Assembly (NCBI RefSeq): GCF_007786475.1
Contig: NZ_VNJJ01000008.1
Location: 161,675 to 225,674, forward strand
DNA length: 64,000 nt
Source: Cohnella terricola
GTDB taxonomy: Bacteria; Bacillota; Bacilli; Paenibacillales; Paenibacillaceae
Direction: 5' to 3'
The position numbers were made by a program, and so were the translations under genes. Under the pieces are notes generated by a model. The model searched no databases. It was not told the DNA's origin and saw nothing but the letters and a program-made list of their open reading frames with translations. Shown here piece by piece: positions 61,714 through 64,000 of the stretch. Within the stretch, counting starts at the first letter, position 1, and the number at the start of each line of letters is the position of its first letter.

Positions 61714-62986
61714 GCAGGAGCGGGAAGATCGGCGCGGTTTTATGCGTGCACTTCGCCAAACCCGCGCGGCCGCATTCCGGAATGAGATCGTTCCGTACTT
61801 TCGATACGTATTCCAGAGCGGATTCGGTCTGTTCGTCTCGGCGATCTTTTTCGCGGCTCTGATCGGGTACGCGGATCTGATTAAAGCCGTTCCCGAACAT
61901 TGGCCAACGAAGCTGGTCGGTATTGCGGCGCTTACCTTGGCGGCGATTCGAGCGCCGCTTCGCGCCTATTTCCGGCCTGCCGACGCCGTTTTCCTGTTGG
62001 CGATGGAAAGCAGGCTGCTGAAAGAATACATACGGCCGGCATTGACGAATGCGATCGTCGCCGCAGCGCTTAGAACGGTTGCCATCTTCGCGTTGTTCGC
62101 GCCGATCTATGCTCGTTCGGCGCAGACGGCGGATATCGCCGCGTCTCATCCTCCCGCGCTGATGGGAGCATTGTTCGCGGTGATCGCCGGCTGCAACGTA
62201 TACGGCGGCTGGATGGAGCGCAGGTTAGCGGCTCGGACTTGGCAAAGGGGGCTTCGCCTCGCAAGATGGCTGCTCACCGCAACGGTGGTAGCGGCTTTGC
62301 TGCTGAAGCCGCTGATGTGGGCGATTCCTTTCATGCTCATCAGCATGGCGGTCGTTGCGCTCGCGTGGCGTTTGCCCGCCGGACATGCCCTTCCTTGGGA
62401 AAGGCTGATTGAAGAGGAAGCGGCAACGCGCCGGAAGTGGATGGCCTTTCTTAGCTGGTTCGTAGATGTGCCTTCGGAGGCGTCCAAACCCGCTATGCGC
62501 AGATGGATCGCTTGGGCGGGTGATCTCTTGCCTTGGCGGCACCGGTGGTCATGGCATTATTTATACGCAAAAGTGTTCCTCAGAGGAGAAACGTTCGGCG
62601 CGATCTGGCGTTGGGTATTGCTTTCTGCACTCGTCATTATCGTATCGGGCAGCGCGCTTGCGGATGTGATCTTGTATGTCGTTTCTATCGTAGTCATCGG
62701 ATTGCAACTAAGTGAGCTAAAAAGGGTGCGCTTCGTCGAGACGGCGGCCACGCTTCCGGTCGCGCCGGAGGGCAGGCTCGCAGCTGCCTCGGCGATCGCT
62801 CGCGCGGCAGGAGTCTCCGCCGCTCTGTTGCTTGGCTTGGTCGGAATATTAACGGTCGGTTTGGGAGCGGAACATGAAACGTTGAGGCTGGATTACTGGC
62901 TGCCTTCTATCGCCTTCGGCTTGTTATGGTGCGGATGGTGGATGCCCCGAAGAATCGCGAGATATAAGGACGAGGACGAATGGTAG
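61706..62986 (+). CDS. ABC transporter permease, EcsB-like
   Basis: A 426-residue membrane protein with about eight hydrophobic segments. A short N-terminal cytoplasmic part R-D-R-R-G-F-M-R-A-L is followed by paired helices, and a long soluble loop lies near 230-280. The TTG start has GGGGGG seven bases upstream and overlaps the ATPase gene by eight bases. Size and context fit EcsB, though sequence conservation in this family is low. Confidence 0.85.
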   Translation: MFEQEREDRRGFMRALRQTRAAAFRNEIVPYFRYVFQSGFGLFVSAIFFAALIGYADLIKAVPEHWPTKLVGIAALTLAAIRAPLRAYFRPADAVFLLAMESRLLKEYIRPALTNAIVAAALRTVAIFALFAPIYARSAQTADIAASHPPALMGALFAVIAGCNVYGGWMERRLAARTWQRGLRLARWLLTATVVAALLLKPLMWAIPFMLISMAVVALAWRLPAGHALPWERLIEEEAATRRKWMAFLSWFVDVPSEASKPAMRRWIAWAGDLLPWRHRWSWHYLYAKVFLRGETFGAIWRWVLLSALVIIVSGSALADVILYVVSIVVIGLQLSELKRVRFVETAATLPVAPEGRLAAASAIARAAGVSAALLLGLVGILTVGLGAEHETLRLDYWLPSIAFGLLWCGWWMPRRIARYKDEDEW

Positions 62987-62997
62987 GCGAGGCGGAT

Positions 62998-63830
62998 GTA
63001 ACGGCCTGCGAGACCGCTAAACCGCACGCTGAGGGCCATCCCGCCGAAATAACGGTTTGGGAGACCGCTAAATCGCACGCAGAGGGCCATCCCGCCGAAA
63101 TAACGGTCTGGGAGACCGCTAATCGCACGCAGAGGGCCATCCCGCCGAAATAACGGTTTGGGAGACCGCTAAATCGCACGCTGAGGGCCATCCCGCCGAA
63201 ATAACGGTTTGGGAGACCGCTAAATCGCACGCAGAGGGCCATTCCGCCGAAATAACGGTCTGGGAGACCGCTAAATCGCACTAGAGGTCCATTCCGCCGA
63301 AATAACAGTCTGCGAGACCGTAAGAGCGCCAGTTGGCGGGGTTTTGGTGGTTGTAAGGGTCTGCGAGACCGTAAGAGCGCCAGTTGGCGGGGTTTTGGTG
63401 GTTGTAAGGGTCTGCGAGACCGTAAGAGTGCCAGTTGGCGGGGTTTTGGCGGATATAACGGTCTGGGAGACCGTAAGAGCGCCAGTTGGCGGGGTTTTGG
63501 CGGATATAACGGTCTGGGAGACCGCTAAATCGCACTAGAGGTCCATTCCGCCGAAATAACAGTCTGCGAGACCGTAAGAGCGCCAGTTGGCGGGGTTTTG
63601 GTGGTTGTAACAGTCTGCGAGACCGTAAGAGCGCCAGTTGGCGGGGTTTTGGCGGATGTAACAGTCTGCGAGACCGTTACAGCGCCAGTTGGCGGGGTTT
63701 TGGCGGATGTAACAGTCTGCGAGACCGTTAGAGCGCCAGTTGGCGGAGTTTTGGCGGATGTAAGGGTCTGCGAGACCGTTAGAGTGCCCGGTGGTGGGGT
63801 TTTGGCGGATGCAAAATGGCGGCGCAAGGG
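62998..63830. repeat. 51-bp-period hairpin repeat array (family H), locus 2
   Basis: About sixteen palindromic cores of the form CGGTCTGNGAGACCG occur at steps of 50-51 bp (cores near 63010, 63061, 63112 and so on to 63772). Two spacer types alternate: GGGCCATCCCGCCGAAAT (A) and GCGCCAGTTGGCGGGGTTTT (B). A higher-order duplication puts the A/B junction starting CTAAATCGCACTAGAGG at 63271 and again at 63525, 254 bp apart. Type B matches locus 1 at 6.2 kb. Open frames through the array are by-products of the 17-codon period. Confidence 0.92.
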
Positions 63831-63834
63831 AGAG

Positions 63835-64000
63835 TGAACTGCACCCCGTCAAGTAGACAGTCTAATAAATAAAAGCCATTAAGCGGCCTTGGTCCTGAAC
63901 TGTATGGGACTGAGGCCGTTTAGTTTTTGCTGCAATCGTTCGTTATTGTAAAAGTGCATGTAGTCATCAATATCGTTCTTCAACTGCTCAAAAGTCTGGT
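63835..64000 (-). mobile_element. End of an IS3-family insertion sequence, truncated by the window
   Basis: The array stops abruptly at about 63834, and ACTGCACCCCGTCAAGTAGACA, typical of IS3-group terminal repeats, begins. A transposase reading frame follows on the minus strand. The other end and any target duplication lie outside the window. Confidence 0.82.
63879..64000 (-). CDS. IS3-family transposase OrfB, C-terminal part
   Basis: Only the last 40 codons are visible; the rest lies beyond the right edge. The translated end Q-L-K-N-D-I-D-D-Y-M-H-F-Y-N-N-E-R-L-Q is followed by L-N-G-L-S-P-I-Q-F-R-T-K-A-A. This is the classic C-terminus of IS3/IS150-type DDE transposases (Y-x-x-F-Y-N-x-x-R, then S-P-x-x-F-R). 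It is read on the minus strand, with the element end about 44 bp past the stop. Confidence 0.88.
   Translation of the reverse strand, partial: QTFEQLKNDIDDYMHFYNNERLQQKLNGLSPIQFRTKAA

Noticed and set aside
62998..63830. CRISPR array
   Set aside because: Units repeat almost completely, including the spacer part. There are no unique spacers and no cas genes; the palindromic core is only about 17 bp.

Overview
The window looks like chromosomal DNA of an endospore-forming Firmicute of the Paenibacillaceae (Paenibacillus/Cohnella type). Pointers are Shine-Dalgarno sites of the AGGAGG type with frequent TTG/GTG starts, the sporulation genes sda, a spo0E-like gene, a YheC/D-like gene and pdaA, DnaB/DnaI primosome proteins, an SLH surface protein, LexA boxes of the GAAC-N4-GTTC type, c-di-AMP (ydaO/yuaA) riboswitches, and a menaquinone route of the futalosine type (UbiD-family decarboxylase plus MqnE). 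No tRNA, rRNA, prophage or CRISPR array was seen.

Layout. 1-6 kb: 5'-truncated UbiD decarboxylase, HEPN-like protein, SDR, NFU/YuzB/YutJ cluster, mqnE. 6.2-6.6 kb: a 51-bp-period hairpin repeat array. 6.7-9.8 kb: hypothetical protein, HesB/IscA protein, an SOS-type mini-operon (WYL-like plus YolD-like proteins behind two LexA boxes), spo0E-like, YheC/D-like, and sda behind a cluster of DnaA boxes. 9.8-18.8 kb: zinc-ribbon protein, ferredoxin-NADP reductase, type II NADH dehydrogenase with a Rex-like box, aspA, chdC, yuiB, gtrA, dnaB-dnaI. 19.07-19.87 kb: sixteen copies of an unrelated 51-bp repeat. 20-23.3 kb: sulfate ABC genes (binding protein and two permeases, no ATPase) with yezD and yqzM. 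23.5-25.8 kb: a 169-bp element with inverted ends, then uvrC behind a LexA box. 25.9-31.3 kb: YkoP-like, PAP2 phosphatase, methyltransferase, a two-component system and a CPBP protease.

31.5-37 kb: potassium uptake operon with two tandem KtrB paralogues and one KtrA under a c-di-AMP riboswitch with terminator; a polysaccharide deacetylase; and a LysM-3D wall protein under a second c-di-AMP riboswitch. 37-41.4 kb: LysR regulator divergent from sdhCAB. 41.5-42.45 kb: a roughly 1-kb non-coding block of duplications and 17 copies of a 7-bp repeat. 42.4-47.3 kb: nuclease-like/winged-helix protein and a vanY-regulator-kinase-lipoprotein operon. 47.5-56.8 kb: sensor-domain protein, HxlR, PHP phosphatase, LysR, a DHA2 efflux pump with PadR regulator and twin palindromic operators, a second MFS protein, zinc phospholipase C-like protein, CheX and an SDR. 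56.8-63 kb: DEAD-box helicase (DETD variant), pdaA, SLH protein and an EcsAB-like ABC transporter. 63.0-63.83 kb: a second array of the same hairpin repeat family as at 6.2 kb, abutting the end of an IS3-family element that runs off the right edge.

Common threads: c-di-AMP ties potassium uptake to wall remodelling; respiration is represented by NDH-2, succinate dehydrogenase, menaquinone and heme synthesis and a redox-sensing Rex site; SOS control covers uvrC and the WYL/YolD pair; and DnaA boxes before sda suggest coupling of replication to sporulation. The most unusual DNA is the repeats. Two unrelated families, at three loci, share a 51-bp period centred on inverted repeats.
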